Of a stretch of 64,000 nt of DNA, positions 17,519 to 25,606 are shown piece after piece; the first letter of the stretch is position 1, and the number at the start of each line of letters is the position of its first letter. A program made the position numbers and the translations under genes. Source of the stretch: Shimia isoporae. Its GTDB lineage: Bacteria; Pseudomonadota; Alphaproteobacteria; Rhodobacterales; Rhodobacteraceae. The notes under the pieces were generated by a model. The model had not been told where the DNA came from. It did no database searches and saw only the letters and a list, made by a program, of their open reading frames with translations. The DNA is taken from NCBI RefSeq assembly GCF_004346865.1, contig NZ_SMGR01000001.1:682001-746000 (forward strand). Reading direction: 5' to 3'.

Positions 17519-18751
17519 ATGTTCAAAAGAATTTCCCTTGATGACGCACAGCATCTGCCGGTTTGGCGGCGGCCTGTCGCTTTGTTGGTGCTGATGGCAA
17601 TCGGTATGCCGATTGCGTTCAATGTCTGGCTGGCACTTCTCAACAACTTTGTGACCGATGCGGCGGATTTTGATGGCCTCGACATTGGCATTTTGCATTT
17701 CGTCCGAGAAATTCCCGGCTTCCTCGCAATTCTGGTCATCTACCTCTTGTATCTGTTTCGGGAACAGACGCTTGGGCTTTTGTCGCTTTTTCTGTTGGGG
17801 GCCGCGACCGCCGTCACGGCCTATTTTCCGGAGATGTCCGGGATCTTGACGCTGACATTGCTGAGTTCGATCGGATTTCACTACTACGAGACAGTCAACC
17901 AATCGCTGCAGCTTCAGTGGCTTGACAAGAAAGTCGCGCCGAAAATTTTGGGGTATCTGGTCGGAATTGGATCGGCGGCGGCGCTTGTGCCTTACGCACT
18001 TTTGACCGTTGGCTGGAAGCGGTTTGAGTGGAGCTATGAGCAGGTCTACCTTGTTGGTGGCGGCGTCACGGCGTTGATCGCCATCTATTGCCTGTTTGCT
18101 TTTCCACAGTTTGAAAGCCCGACGCCACAAGCTCGAAAGATGGTGCTCAAGAAACGGTACTGGCTCTATTATGCCATGCAATTCATGTCTGGCGCGCGGC
18201 GACAGATATTTGTGATCTTTGCTGGGTTCATGATGGTGGAGCGGTTTGGTTTTGAAGTGCACGAAGTCGCGGGCCTCGCCTTGCTCAACCTTGTGGCCAA
18301 TATGGTGTTGGCGCCAGCGTTTGGTCATGCAGTGGCGCGATTTGGCGAGCGGCGCACATTGATTTTTGAATACACTGGGCTTGTGATCGTCTTCCTCGCT
18401 TATGGCGGCATTTACATGTTCGGTTGGGGGCTGCTTGTGGCTTGTTTGCTATATGTCGTCGACCACCTTCTGTTCTCGCTGGCCTTTGCTCTGAAGACTT
18501 ATTTCCAGAAGATTGCCGACCCTGAGGACATGGCACCGACGGCAGCCGTGGCCTTTACGATCAATCATATTGCCGCAGTCACGCTTCCGGTGCCGCTTGG
18601 GTTTTTATGGCTGGCCTCGCCCGGTGCTGTGTTCGTGTTGGCGGCGGCGATGGCGGGTGTCTCTTTGATCCTCGCGACGCTGATCCCGCGCCATCCTGAA
18701 AAGGGCAACGAAACCCGCTTCTCCGTGTTCGCGCGCGCACCCGCAGAGTAA
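17519..18751 (+). CDS. MFS transporter
   Basis: A 410-residue protein with about twelve hydrophobic segments. The two halves are split by a loop near residue 200 (PQFESPTPQARKMVLKKRYW). The usual MFS loop signature after helix 2 is weak (LFREQTLGLL), but FGHAVARFGERRTLIF in the second half resembles the repeated motif. The substrate is unknown. It is followed 3 bp later by a MATE transporter, so the two are probably co-transcribed. Confidence 0.85.
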   Translation: MFKRISLDDAQHLPVWRRPVALLVLMAIGMPIAFNVWLALLNNFVTDAADFDGLDIGILHFVREIPGFLAILVIYLLYLFREQTLGLLSLFLLGAATAVTAYFPEMSGILTLTLLSSIGFHYYETVNQSLQLQWLDKKVAPKILGYLVGIGSAAALVPYALLTVGWKRFEWSYEQVYLVGGGVTALIAIYCLFAFPQFESPTPQARKMVLKKRYWLYYAMQFMSGARRQIFVIFAGFMMVERFGFEVHEVAGLALLNLVANMVLAPAFGHAVARFGERRTLIFEYTGLVIVFLAYGGIYMFGWGLLVACLLYVVDHLLFSLAFALKTYFQKIADPEDMAPTAAVAFTINHIAAVTLPVPLGFLWLASPGAVFVLAAAMAGVSLILATLIPRHPEKGNETRFSVFARAPAE

Positions 18752-18754
18752 CAC

Positions 18755-20122
18755 ATGCAGAAGCGCGGTAGATTTCTCGACGGGTCCACAATGGGGCATG
18801 TGGTGCGCATGACCATGACCAGCGCCGTTGGCATCACCTTTGTCTTTCTGGTCGACCTCGCGAACCTGTTTTGGCTGTCACAGTTTGGCAATCCGAAGAT
18901 GGTTGCAGCCATGGGGTTCGCTTTCGCGATCCAATTTTTCTCGGTTTCCAGCGGCATTGGCCTGATGATCGCGACAACCGCGTTGGTCTCCCGGCGCATC
19001 GGTAAGGGTGAACAAGCCCGTGCGCGGGAGGATGCGACGGCCTCGATGGTGATTTCTGTGACGTTTCAGGCCATCGTTGCTGCGGTGGTGGTCGCGTTGC
19101 GGTATCCGTTGCTGGAGCTGGTGGGGGCGAGCGGTGAAACGCTCGAATACGCCGCGCGGTATCTGCTGATCACAATTCCTTCGTTGGCGGTTATGGCCTT
19201 TGGGCTCGTGGGGTCGGCGGTGTTGCGAGCTGAAGGAGACGGCAAGCGGGCAATGTTTGTTACGCTTACGTCGGGCACGATCTCCATGGCGGTTGATCCC
19301 TTTATGATCCTGTATCTGGGCTGGGGGATTGACGGCGCGGCCTGGGCGTTGGTGCTGTCGCGCGTTGTGCTGGCGGGAATGGCGCTGCGGTTTGCCGTTG
19401 GTACGCATGATCTGCTGGCCCGTCCGGCGGTCTTTGCGGTCAAGCGGGTCGCGAAGCCTTTTTTCGCCGTAGCATTACCAGCAATGTTGACGCAGCTTGC
19501 CGCGCCCTTTGGGAACTATTTGCTCACGGGTGTGATTGCCGGATTTGGTGACAATGCCGTCGCAGGTTGGGCGGTGCTGAACCGGCTCACTGTTGTGGCA
19601 TTTGGCGGGATATTCTCTTTGTCAGGCGCAATCGGTGGCATCTTCGGCCAGAATTACGGAGCCGGACAGTTCGACCGGCTGCGGAGCACTTTTCGCGACG
19701 CACTCGTCTTTGCGATGGGATATGCCTTTGTGACCTGGGTTATTCTCGCAGCCACTGCGGAGGCCGTTGTCGGAGGCTTCGGATTGGCAGAGCGGGGGCA
19801 GGACGTCTACCTCGCGTTTGCCTATGTAGGTGCAGGCGGCTTCATGCTTGTCGGGGCCCTGTTCGTGGCAACCGCGACGTTCAACAATTTGGGCAAACCC
19901 GGGCGGTCAACGTTGATCAACTGGGCTCGCGACGGCGTTTTCATTCTGCCGGCGGCGATGTTGGGTGCGGGCTGGTTTGCAGCCCCGGGTGTGGTCTATG
20001 GGCAGACGGTTGTCAGCGTTGTTGTTGGCATCATCGCGGCGCTCTGGGCATGGCACTTCTTGCGTGGCTTTGGCATTGAGAGCGGGTCCGCGACGCTTGA
20101 CCCTGCGCCAGAGAGGCCCTAA
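18755..20122 (+). CDS. MATE family efflux transporter
   Basis: A 455-residue multidrug and toxin extrusion family protein with twelve helices in two similar halves: an N-terminal MTMTSAVGITFVFLVDLANLF and a second-half AVALPAMLTQLAAPFGNYLL. It probably exports cationic compounds or metabolites using a Na+ or H+ gradient across the inner membrane. It starts 3 bp after the MFS gene and is followed by prmA. The long extracytoplasmic signature of NorM types is not obvious, so substrate prediction is not possible. Confidence 0.9.
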   Translation: MQKRGRFLDGSTMGHVVRMTMTSAVGITFVFLVDLANLFWLSQFGNPKMVAAMGFAFAIQFFSVSSGIGLMIATTALVSRRIGKGEQARAREDATASMVISVTFQAIVAAVVVALRYPLLELVGASGETLEYAARYLLITIPSLAVMAFGLVGSAVLRAEGDGKRAMFVTLTSGTISMAVDPFMILYLGWGIDGAAWALVLSRVVLAGMALRFAVGTHDLLARPAVFAVKRVAKPFFAVALPAMLTQLAAPFGNYLLTGVIAGFGDNAVAGWAVLNRLTVVAFGGIFSLSGAIGGIFGQNYGAGQFDRLRSTFRDALVFAMGYAFVTWVILAATAEAVVGGFGLAERGQDVYLAFAYVGAGGFMLVGALFVATATFNNLGKPGRSTLINWARDGVFILPAAMLGAGWFAAPGVVYGQTVVSVVVGIIAALWAWHFLRGFGIESGSATLDPAPERP

Positions 20123-20152
20123 GCGCAGCGCAGCGACATTCGGAGAGCTGTT

Positions 20153-21022
20153 ATGCCCACATTCACCGCACTAACCACTTTGACCGGCAAGGACCAGGCG
20201 GAGAAGCTTGGCGACGCCATGGAGCGCCTTGTCCCGGAGCCGACTGGTGTCGGTGTCTTCGAGGTAGAGGACGGATCCGGTCTGTGGGAGATCGGTGGCT
20301 ATTTCGTGGAGCAGCCTGACGAAGCCGGGCTTGCGGTGCTGGCAGCTGCCTTTGGCGCCAAACCTTTTGTGGTGAGCGAATTGCCGGAAACCGACTGGGT
20401 GGCTCATGTAAAGCGTGAGCTTGCACCGGTCGAGGCGGGCCGGTTCTTTGTTTATGGCAGTCATGACGCCGATAAGGTTCCTGCTGGGTCCGAACCTCTG
20501 CTGATCGAAGCGGCAATGGCTTTCGGTACCGGGCATCACGGAACAACACTTGGCTGTCTTAAAGCGCTGGATCGTCTTGCAAACGAAGGGTTTGTTGGCA
20601 AGAACGTCGCCGATATCGGCTGTGGTACAGCTGTTCTTGCGATGGGTGCGGCGCGCATCTGGCCGGATGTGGTGCTGGCAAGCGACATCGATGAGGTCGC
20701 GGTTGAAGTGGCGGAAGCCAACGTCAAAGCCAACGGGCTTGATGGGAAGGTGGTCTGCCTTGAAGCAGCTGGCTTCGGGCACCCCGAACTGGCGGCGAAA
20801 GCGCCGTACGATCTGGTGTTCGCGAACATTCTGAAGGCGCCGTTGGTGGATCTGGCGCCCGACATGGGAAGCAATGTATCCGCTTTGGGGCATGCGATCC
20901 TGTCCGGCATCCTGAACGAACAGGCGGACGACGTTGTCGCGGCTTATGACGCTGCCGGATTTGACGTGCACACCCGTGAGGAAGTCGGAGAGTGGACAAC
21001 CCTGACCCTAACGCGACGCTGA
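20153..21022 (+). CDS. prmA: Ribosomal protein L11 methyltransferase
   Basis: 289 residues, normal for PrmA. The small N-terminal recognition domain is followed by a linker and a Rossmann-type SAM domain with AFGTGHHGTTLGCL, VADIGCGTAVLAMGAARI (motif I), ASDIDEVAVEVAEAN and VFANILKAPL (motif IV). It trimethylates amino groups of L11 in the cytoplasm. GGAGAG precedes the ATG. A strong terminator follows 43 bp downstream, closing the MFS-MATE-prmA run. Confidence 0.95.
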   Translation: MPTFTALTTLTGKDQAEKLGDAMERLVPEPTGVGVFEVEDGSGLWEIGGYFVEQPDEAGLAVLAAAFGAKPFVVSELPETDWVAHVKRELAPVEAGRFFVYGSHDADKVPAGSEPLLIEAAMAFGTGHHGTTLGCLKALDRLANEGFVGKNVADIGCGTAVLAMGAARIWPDVVLASDIDEVAVEVAEANVKANGLDGKVVCLEAAGFGHPELAAKAPYDLVFANILKAPLVDLAPDMGSNVSALGHAILSGILNEQADDVVAAYDAAGFDVHTREEVGEWTTLTLTRR

Positions 21023-21064
21023 CACATTTTCGTTTAAGCGAATCTTAAGACTTCTTCAGAATCG

Positions 21065-21087
21065 GGCGGCGCTGGCCGCCTTTTTTT
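21065..21087 (+). terminator. Intrinsic terminator after prmA
   Basis: GGCGGC (21065-21070), loop GCTG, GCCGCC (21075-21080), then seven T residues. Textbook rho-independent structure. Confidence 0.92.
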
Positions 21088-21200
21088 GTGCTTGTGTTTT
21101 GCATATTGTTGGCAAATCTCGAACAGTCTAATTTCCTTCGAAATCACTGTTTCCAAAAGGCATTTCGGAATGAGGCATTCTCGCCAGATTTGTCCTGATT

Positions 21201-21218
21201 TTGCCGTATTTTCGGCAA
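21201..21218. promoter_or_regulatory. Inverted repeat upstream of the 21292 gene
   Basis: TTGCCG-TATTTT-CGGCAA, perfect 6-bp arms, 74 bp before the start codon and within a T-rich leader. It could be an operator or the stem of a short RNA hairpin; no regulator is implied. Confidence 0.35.
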
Positions 21219-21291
21219 CTTGCCTTACTTTCGCCACAATTCGGCGCGACTTTGACCATGTTTGGTGGGGGCCGAACAAAGAGCTAGTGCC

Positions 21292-21639
21292 ATGAGTGAA
21301 TCTTACGCAGAATTTCACGACCGTCTTGCAAAGATTTATCGTCAACAGGCCAAGACCGGCCGTGTGGGACGCAAAGCCGTAGCGATTGACCGCAACGGGT
21401 ATGTGATCGTCAAAGGCAAAGCGAACCGCCGCAGCTTCCCTTGGTCGGGATTGATGATGGTTGCAGTGGCGTTCTTTGCCATCAAAGGCATCATGATTGC
21501 TCAGTTTGGCCCCGACTTTTATTCCCAGCATGTGGCCCGTATGGCGGATGCTTCGGCCGCGGAGCAGGTGATGTCCTGGACCATGAGCCCGGACCCGGTA
21601 AGCCGGTGGGTCGCCACGCAGGTGAAAAGCGTTTTCTGA
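21292..21639 (+). CDS. Small membrane protein, unknown function
   Basis: 115 residues starting MSESYAEFHDRLAKIYRQQ; the ATG at 21292 is preferred to an upstream in-frame start. A basic N-terminal half (about residues 1-50) is followed by one hydrophobic helix (LMMVAVAFFAIKGIMIAQFG) and a polar C-terminal tail with MSPDPVSRWVATQ, suggesting a single-pass protein. I recognise no family with known function. It is monocistronic, flanked by strong terminators on both sides. Confidence 0.75.
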   Translation: MSESYAEFHDRLAKIYRQQAKTGRVGRKAVAIDRNGYVIVKGKANRRSFPWSGLMMVAVAFFAIKGIMIAQFGPDFYSQHVARMADASAAEQVMSWTMSPDPVSRWVATQVKSVF

Positions 21640-21677
21640 GACAAACACGAAATTTGACGATCCCTCCAAGATCGCAA

Positions 21678-21715
21678 AAACAGCCTCGGGTCTCTCTCCC
21701 CGAGGCTGTTTTTTT
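21678..21715 (+). terminator. Intrinsic terminator of the 21292 gene
   Basis: AAACAGCCTCGGG (21678-21690) pairs exactly with CCCGAGGCTGTTT (21699-21711), followed by more T residues. Confidence 0.92.
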
Positions 21716-21723
21716 GTCATTAC

Positions 21724-21761
21724 AGAAAAAGAAAACCGTGGTGCCTTTCGGCGCCACGGTT
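21724..21761 (-). terminator. Intrinsic terminator of the DUF1127 gene
   Basis: AACCGTGGTGCC (21734-21745), 4-nt loop, GGCGCCACGGTT (21750-21761): a 12-bp stem with one G-U pair. On the minus strand it is followed by a T-rich tail. Confidence 0.85.
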
Positions 21762-21806
21762 CCAAAGCGGTATGATCGACGCCCTGATCGGGCGGAGTTA
21801 TCCGGT

Positions 21807-22001
21807 TTAGCGGATACCGTTGATGTCGTCGCGGGACAGACCGATGTCTTCCAGTTCGCGATCGCTGAGCTGGCGCAGCGCGTTGCGGGTCAGGCGCGCG
21901 TCGTTCCATGCTGCGACAGATGCAACGATGGAGGAGATAAACGAGCCGAAATGGCCGTTAGTGGTGGTGTTCGAGGTGTTTTCAATCGAGGCCATTTCCA
22001 T
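21807..22001 (-). CDS. DUF1127 domain-containing micro-protein
   Basis: 64 residues. The C-terminal half WNDARLTRNALRQLSDRELEDIGLSRDDI is the DUF1127 (YjiS-like) signature: an Arg-rich helix followed by LSDRELxDIGLSR. In other alphaproteobacteria such proteins bind RNA or act in phosphate, carbon or RNA turnover, but the role of this copy is unknown. AAAGGA precedes the ATG at 22001. It has its own terminator and an upstream region with phased repeats, so it is an independent, probably highly regulated unit. Confidence 0.88.
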   Translation of the reverse strand: MEMASIENTSNTTTNGHFGSFISSIVASVAAWNDARLTRNALRQLSDRELEDIGLSRDDINGIR

Positions 22002-22090
22002 ATTCCTTTAAGCTGATGTTTTGGTGGTCCGCGTTGTTCTGATGACCGGCAAATATGGATAGGTCGTTAAGGAAACAAGAGGTATTACTT

Positions 22091-22119
22091 CATAGGTGGG
22101 ATGCAATTTTTGCATAGGT
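22091..22119 (-). promoter_or_regulatory. Operator-like repeats upstream of the DUF1127 gene
   Basis: The direct repeat CATAGGT occurs at 22091-22097 and 22113-22119, exactly 22 bp (two helical turns) apart. Between and overlapping them is the palindrome ATGCAATTTTTGCAT (22101-22115). Centre is about 100 bp upstream of the DUF1127 start. Confidence 0.45.
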
Positions 22120-22268
22120 AGAAATCCGCCTATTTCCCTTAAAATTAAGGCGGAAAACGACCTTTTGGGTGTCGTATTTGACCGCAAATTGTTGCTGGGG
22201 CGTTAACGATTGTCGGCAATAAGCATTCTTCTGTCGCAAATTCACAATGTGCTATTGTCTTGGAGTTT

Positions 22269-22283
22269 GTTCCCGTTTCGTGC
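22269..22283 (+). promoter_or_regulatory. LexA-like site upstream of ruvC
   Basis: GTTC-N7-GTGC, one mismatch from the alphaproteobacterial SOS box GTTC-N7-GTTC, 47 bp before the ruvC ATG. ruvCAB is often LexA-controlled in alphaproteobacteria, which makes the match plausible but not proven. Confidence 0.4.
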
Positions 22284-22329
22284 TACTGCATGAGAAAATG
22301 TGAAAAACTACTTGGCAGTGAGGCAAATT

Positions 22330-22836
22330 ATGCGGGTTTTGGGAATCGATCCCGGGTTGCGCAATATGGGGTGGGGCGTGATTGACGCCGACGGGAGTCG
22401 CCTTTCGCACGTGGCAAACGGGATTTGCCATTCTGTGGGCGCGGATCTGGCGGCACGCCTTCTGAGCCTACATGAGCAACTCACCGACGTGGTTGCGCGG
22501 TTCCAGCCAGACCACGCTGCGATTGAACAGACATTCGTGAACAAGGATGGTGCCGGCACTCTGAAGCTTGGGCAGGCCAGAGGGATCGCGTTGCTTGTTC
22601 CCGCGCAGGCCGGTTTGGTTATTGGAGAGTACGCGCCGAACAAGGTGAAGAAGACTGTGGTCGGGGTTGGCCATGCCGAGAAACATCAAGTCGAGCACAT
22701 GGTCAAACTGCAATTGCCGGGTGTGAGCATCAACGGCGCGGACGCAGCGGATGCGTTAGCGATCGCAATCTGTCATGCGCACTATGCCAAAGCGGGTGCG
22801 GGATATGATGCGGCACTGAAGAGGGCGAGCGCATGA
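22330..22836 (+). CDS. ruvC: Holliday junction endonuclease RuvC
   Basis: 168 residues from ATG 22330 ([16 protein letters not shown]), with GAGG upstream; a frame extension to 22300 is not needed. Acidic catalytic residues are visible: Asp7 (GIDPG), Glu in [11 protein letters not shown] and the two Asp of [16 protein letters not shown]. It cuts Holliday junctions symmetrically together with RuvAB. Its stop overlaps the ruvA start (ATGA), beginning the ruvCAB operon. Confidence 0.97.
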   Translation: MRVLGIDPGLRNMGWGVIDADGSRLSHVANGICHSVGADLAARLLSLHEQLTDVVARFQPDHAAIEQTFVNKDGAGTLKLGQARGIALLVPAQAGLVIGEYAPNKVKKTVVGVGHAEKHQVEHMVKLQLPGVSINGADAADALAIAICHAHYAKAGAGYDAALKRASA

Positions 22837-23543
22837 TTGGCAAGATTTCCGGAAGAGTGGAATACCGCACGACGGATCATGTGCTGATCGATGTGAACGG
22901 CGTTGGCTATGTCGTTTATTGCAGCGACCGCGTGTTGGCAACGTTGCCGCCTGCGGGTGAGGCTGTGGCGCTTTATACGGATTTGCTGGTGCGCGAAGAC
23001 CTGTTGCAGCTTTTTGGGTTTACCACGCTTTTTGAGAAAGAGTGGCACAGGCTCCTGATGAGCGTTCAGGGCATTGGGGCCAAAGCGTCGTTGGCTATTC
23101 TTGGCACTTTGGGTGCGGACGGTGTGAGCCGCGCCATAACGCTTGGTGATGTGACTGCGATCAAGGCGGCAAAAGGCATTGGTCCGAAAACTGCGCAAAG
23201 AGTCGTGATCGAGTTGAAGGACAAGGCGCCCGAGATCATGGCTCTGGGCGGGACTTTGTCTCAGGCGATGGGAGATGCCCCGGCAGAAGCGCCAGCATCC
23301 GAGGATGTTATTGACGATAGCGACGTCGCGCCTTCGCGTTTGAGATCCGGCGCATCTGCAAGCGGGGCCGCGGCCCAAGCTGCAGCGAGCGTTCAGGCGG
23401 ATGCGTTGTCAGCTTTGGGCAACCTTGGGTATGGCCCAAGCGAGGCCGCACAGGCCGTGGCGGAGGCGGCTGGAGAGATGCCGGACGCTGAAGCCGCAGA
23501 CCTGATCCGAACGGCTCTCAAGCTTTTGGCGCCGAAGGGATAA
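22833..23543 (+). CDS. ruvA: Holliday junction branch migration protein RuvA
   Basis: 236 residues, somewhat longer than the roughly 203 of E. coli. Domain I is an OB fold ([31 protein letters not shown]), and domain II has helix-hairpin-helix motifs ([13 protein letters not shown] and [19 protein letters not shown]). The extra length is an Ala-rich linker at about residues 145-190 before domain III ([19 protein letters not shown]), which contacts RuvB. Overlaps ruvC by 4 bp; ruvB begins 3 bp after its stop. Confidence 0.97.
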   Translation: MIGKISGRVEYRTTDHVLIDVNGVGYVVYCSDRVLATLPPAGEAVALYTDLLVREDLLQLFGFTTLFEKEWHRLLMSVQGIGAKASLAILGTLGADGVSRAITLGDVTAIKAAKGIGPKTAQRVVIELKDKAPEIMALGGTLSQAMGDAPAEAPASEDVIDDSDVAPSRLRSGASASGAAAQAAASVQADALSALGNLGYGPSEAAQAVAEAAGEMPDAEAADLIRTALKLLAPKG

Positions 23544-23546
23544 TTC

Positions 23547-24572
23547 ATGGACCAGCCGGACCCGACATTGCGCCCCGAAGCCCGACCGGAAGACGCTGAT
23601 AGAGCCTTGAGGCCGCAGGCGCTTGAAGAGTTTATCGGACAGCGAGAGGCACGCGCCAACCTGCGTGTCTTCATTGAGAGCGCAAAGCGGCGCGGTGAGG
23701 CGATGGACCACACGCTGTTTCATGGACCGCCCGGGCTGGGGAAAACCACCTTGGCGCAGATCATGGCACGAGAGTTGGGGGTGAACTTTCGTATGACGTC
23801 TGGTCCGGTGCTGGCAAAGGCAGGCGATCTGGCCGCGATCCTGACCAACCTTGAAGCGCGAGACGTCCTTTTTATTGATGAAATTCACAGGCTAAATCCC
23901 GCTGTGGAGGAAGTTCTCTATCCGGCGATGGAAGATTTCGAGCTTGATCTTGTGATTGGTGAGGGGCCGGCTGCGCGGACGGTACGGATTGAGTTGCAGC
24001 CTTTTACGCTGGTCGGGGCGACCACCCGTTTGGGCTTGCTGACAACACCTTTGCGGGACCGTTTCGGGATTCCGACGCGGCTGCAGTTCTACACCGAGGA
24101 CGAACTCAACGAGATCGTAACGCGTAACGCGCGCAAGCTTGGTGTTCCAGCGGATGAAGCAGGTGCCCGCGAGATCGCGCGGCGATCGAGAGGAACACCC
24201 AGGATTGCCGGAAGATTGCTGCGTCGGGTGGTCGATTTCGCCCTCGTCGAAGGTGATGGGAAGATAACAAAACCTCTTGCAGACGGGGCGCTTACGCGGT
24301 TGGGCGTGGACAATCTCGGGCTGGATGGGGCTGACCGACGGTACCTGACGTTCATTGCTGAGAACTATGGTGGCGGGCCGGTTGGGATCGACACAATTTC
24401 TGCGGCATTGAGCGAAAGCCGGGACGCGATTGAGGAAGTGATCGAGCCGTTTTTGTTGCAGCAAGGTCTGGTGCAGCGCACCCCCAGAGGAAGAATGTTG
24501 GCGCAAAAGGCATGGCGTCATCTTGGGCTGGAGGCGCCACGCAAAAATGAACAATCGAACCTGTTTGGGTGA
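23547..24572 (+). CDS. ruvB: Holliday junction branch migration ATPase RuvB
   Basis: 341 residues. It has AAA+ motifs: Walker [13 protein letters not shown], Walker [11 protein letters not shown], sensor 1 [19 protein letters not shown] (with arginine finger) and sensor 2 [16 protein letters not shown]. The C-terminal winged helix includes [27 protein letters not shown]. It drives branch migration as hexameric rings with RuvA. It is the last gene of the operon; an 11-bp repeat array begins 11 bp after its stop. Confidence 0.98.
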   Translation: MDQPDPTLRPEARPEDADRALRPQALEEFIGQREARANLRVFIESAKRRGEAMDHTLFHGPPGLGKTTLAQIMARELGVNFRMTSGPVLAKAGDLAAILTNLEARDVLFIDEIHRLNPAVEEVLYPAMEDFELDLVIGEGPAARTVRIELQPFTLVGATTRLGLLTTPLRDRFGIPTRLQFYTEDELNEIVTRNARKLGVPADEAGAREIARRSRGTPRIAGRLLRRVVDFALVEGDGKITKPLADGALTRLGVDNLGLDGADRRYLTFIAENYGGGPVGIDTISAALSESRDAIEEVIEPFLLQQGLVQRTPRGRMLAQKAWRHLGLEAPRKNEQSNLFG

Positions 24573-24582
24573 GGCTGCAAAG

Positions 24583-24615
24583 CGTCTGCAAAACGTCGGT
24601 TTGGCGTCGGTATGG
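24583..24615. repeat. 11-bp phased tandem repeat array (copy 2)
   Basis: Three consecutive units: CGTCTGCAAAA, CGTCGGTTTGG and CGTCGGTATGG. They are in the same strand orientation and phase as the arrays at 3983 and 47768, just downstream of ruvB. The remaining 220 bp to the next gene show no other clear feature. Confidence 0.75.
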
Positions 24616-24834
24616 TATTTGCGCCTGCTGGAACAGTGAGATTTGTTTGCGACAGTTTGAAGAGCTTGGCGTCGCGCGGATTTGGCATCGGATGCTATGC
24701 AATCTGATATTGATGACAATTAGCCGACCTTTTTGGCTTCTTGCGTTTTTTTGGCCAATGTCAGGGGGTGGACCTTGGCGCTGCTTTGGACAAGAAGTGG
24801 GGCGCCTATTTGAGATCGGTAGAGGATACCCGAG

Positions 24835-25464
24835 ATGACACCTGAAGACGTAGAGCGCCTGTTCACACGTGAGGACGGAAGCTACGGCTTTGCCCGTTGG
24901 GGACGGCCAATCGCGCCGGTGGTTTTTGGTGTGCAGGACGAGACGCTGGCGACCGTGAAAGGCGCGATCGAAGCGGTTGCAACTCTCGTTGGGCACCAGA
25001 TGGCGGAGACCGACCCTGAACTTGGCAGCAACCTGATGGTGTTCTTTTTCCGCGAATGGGCGGAATTGTTGGATGTGCCCGATCTTGAGCGGATGATCCC
25101 CGGGCTGGAAGAACTGGTCGGCAAGCTGCAGACCGCAGACGCCACGCAGTATCGGGCCTTCCGGTTTGACAATGACGGCTCCATTCAGGCGGCTTTTGTG
25201 TTTTTGCGCATGAATGCAGCGATGTCGAAAATTCCGGCAGAGGCGCTGGCGTTGGGCGAGGCGGTGCAGGTGATTGTCACTTGGGGGCCGGAGGCTTTCC
25301 GCGACAGCTCGCCGCTTGCGGTGGTGCCTGACAGCGGCGCGACGGTCCTGCGGCCCGAGATTGCTGCCGTGGCAGCGGCGGCCTATGACCGGATGATGCC
25401 GCCGGCGAGTGTGGATGCCAGCCATGCTTTGAGGCTATTCGCAAGACTGCGGCTGGACAACTGA
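24835..25464 (+). CDS. Conserved-looking protein of unknown function
   Basis: 209 residues, soluble and mildly acidic, no signal peptide or membrane segment. It begins MTPEDVERLFTREDGSYGFARWGRP, and its middle contains FFFREWAELLDVPDLERMIPGL and YRAFRFDNDGSIQAAFVFLRM. The end is LRPEIAAVAAAAYDRMMPP. The composition and codon use resemble neighbouring genes, so it is very likely translated. I do not recognise a family and propose no function. It stands alone between ruvCAB and the CDGSH-glutamate synthase fusion. Confidence 0.75.
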   Translation: MTPEDVERLFTREDGSYGFARWGRPIAPVVFGVQDETLATVKGAIEAVATLVGHQMAETDPELGSNLMVFFFREWAELLDVPDLERMIPGLEELVGKLQTADATQYRAFRFDNDGSIQAAFVFLRMNAAMSKIPAEALALGEAVQVIVTWGPEAFRDSSPLAVVPDSGATVLRPEIAAVAAAAYDRMMPPASVDASHALRLFARLRLDN

Positions 25465-25606
25465 CAAGGCGGCCAAAGCCGGCCTTGCTGTCTTCCGGCT
25501 ACCTCTGCGCTTCTACGCACCTTGATGTGCATTTCTATAGGGTTTTGTGCGTTAGATCTTCCGTGCAGTGTGAATCGTACCAACCTTATGCGAACGGGAG
25601 AACATC

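Larger units (their letters stand above)
22002..22329. other. Divergent intergenic region between DUF1127 gene and ruvC
   Basis: 328 bp with no gene. It contains the direct and inverted repeats at 22091-22119, a hairpin TCCGCCT (22125-22131) with AGGCGGA (22148-22154), and a LexA-like site near 22269. AT-rich segments on both sides are compatible with divergent promoters. Confidence 0.5.

Noticed and set aside
24569-24838. An 89-residue frame between ruvB and the next gene
   Set aside because: It covers the 11-bp repeat array, lacks a ribosome binding site and shows no coding character.
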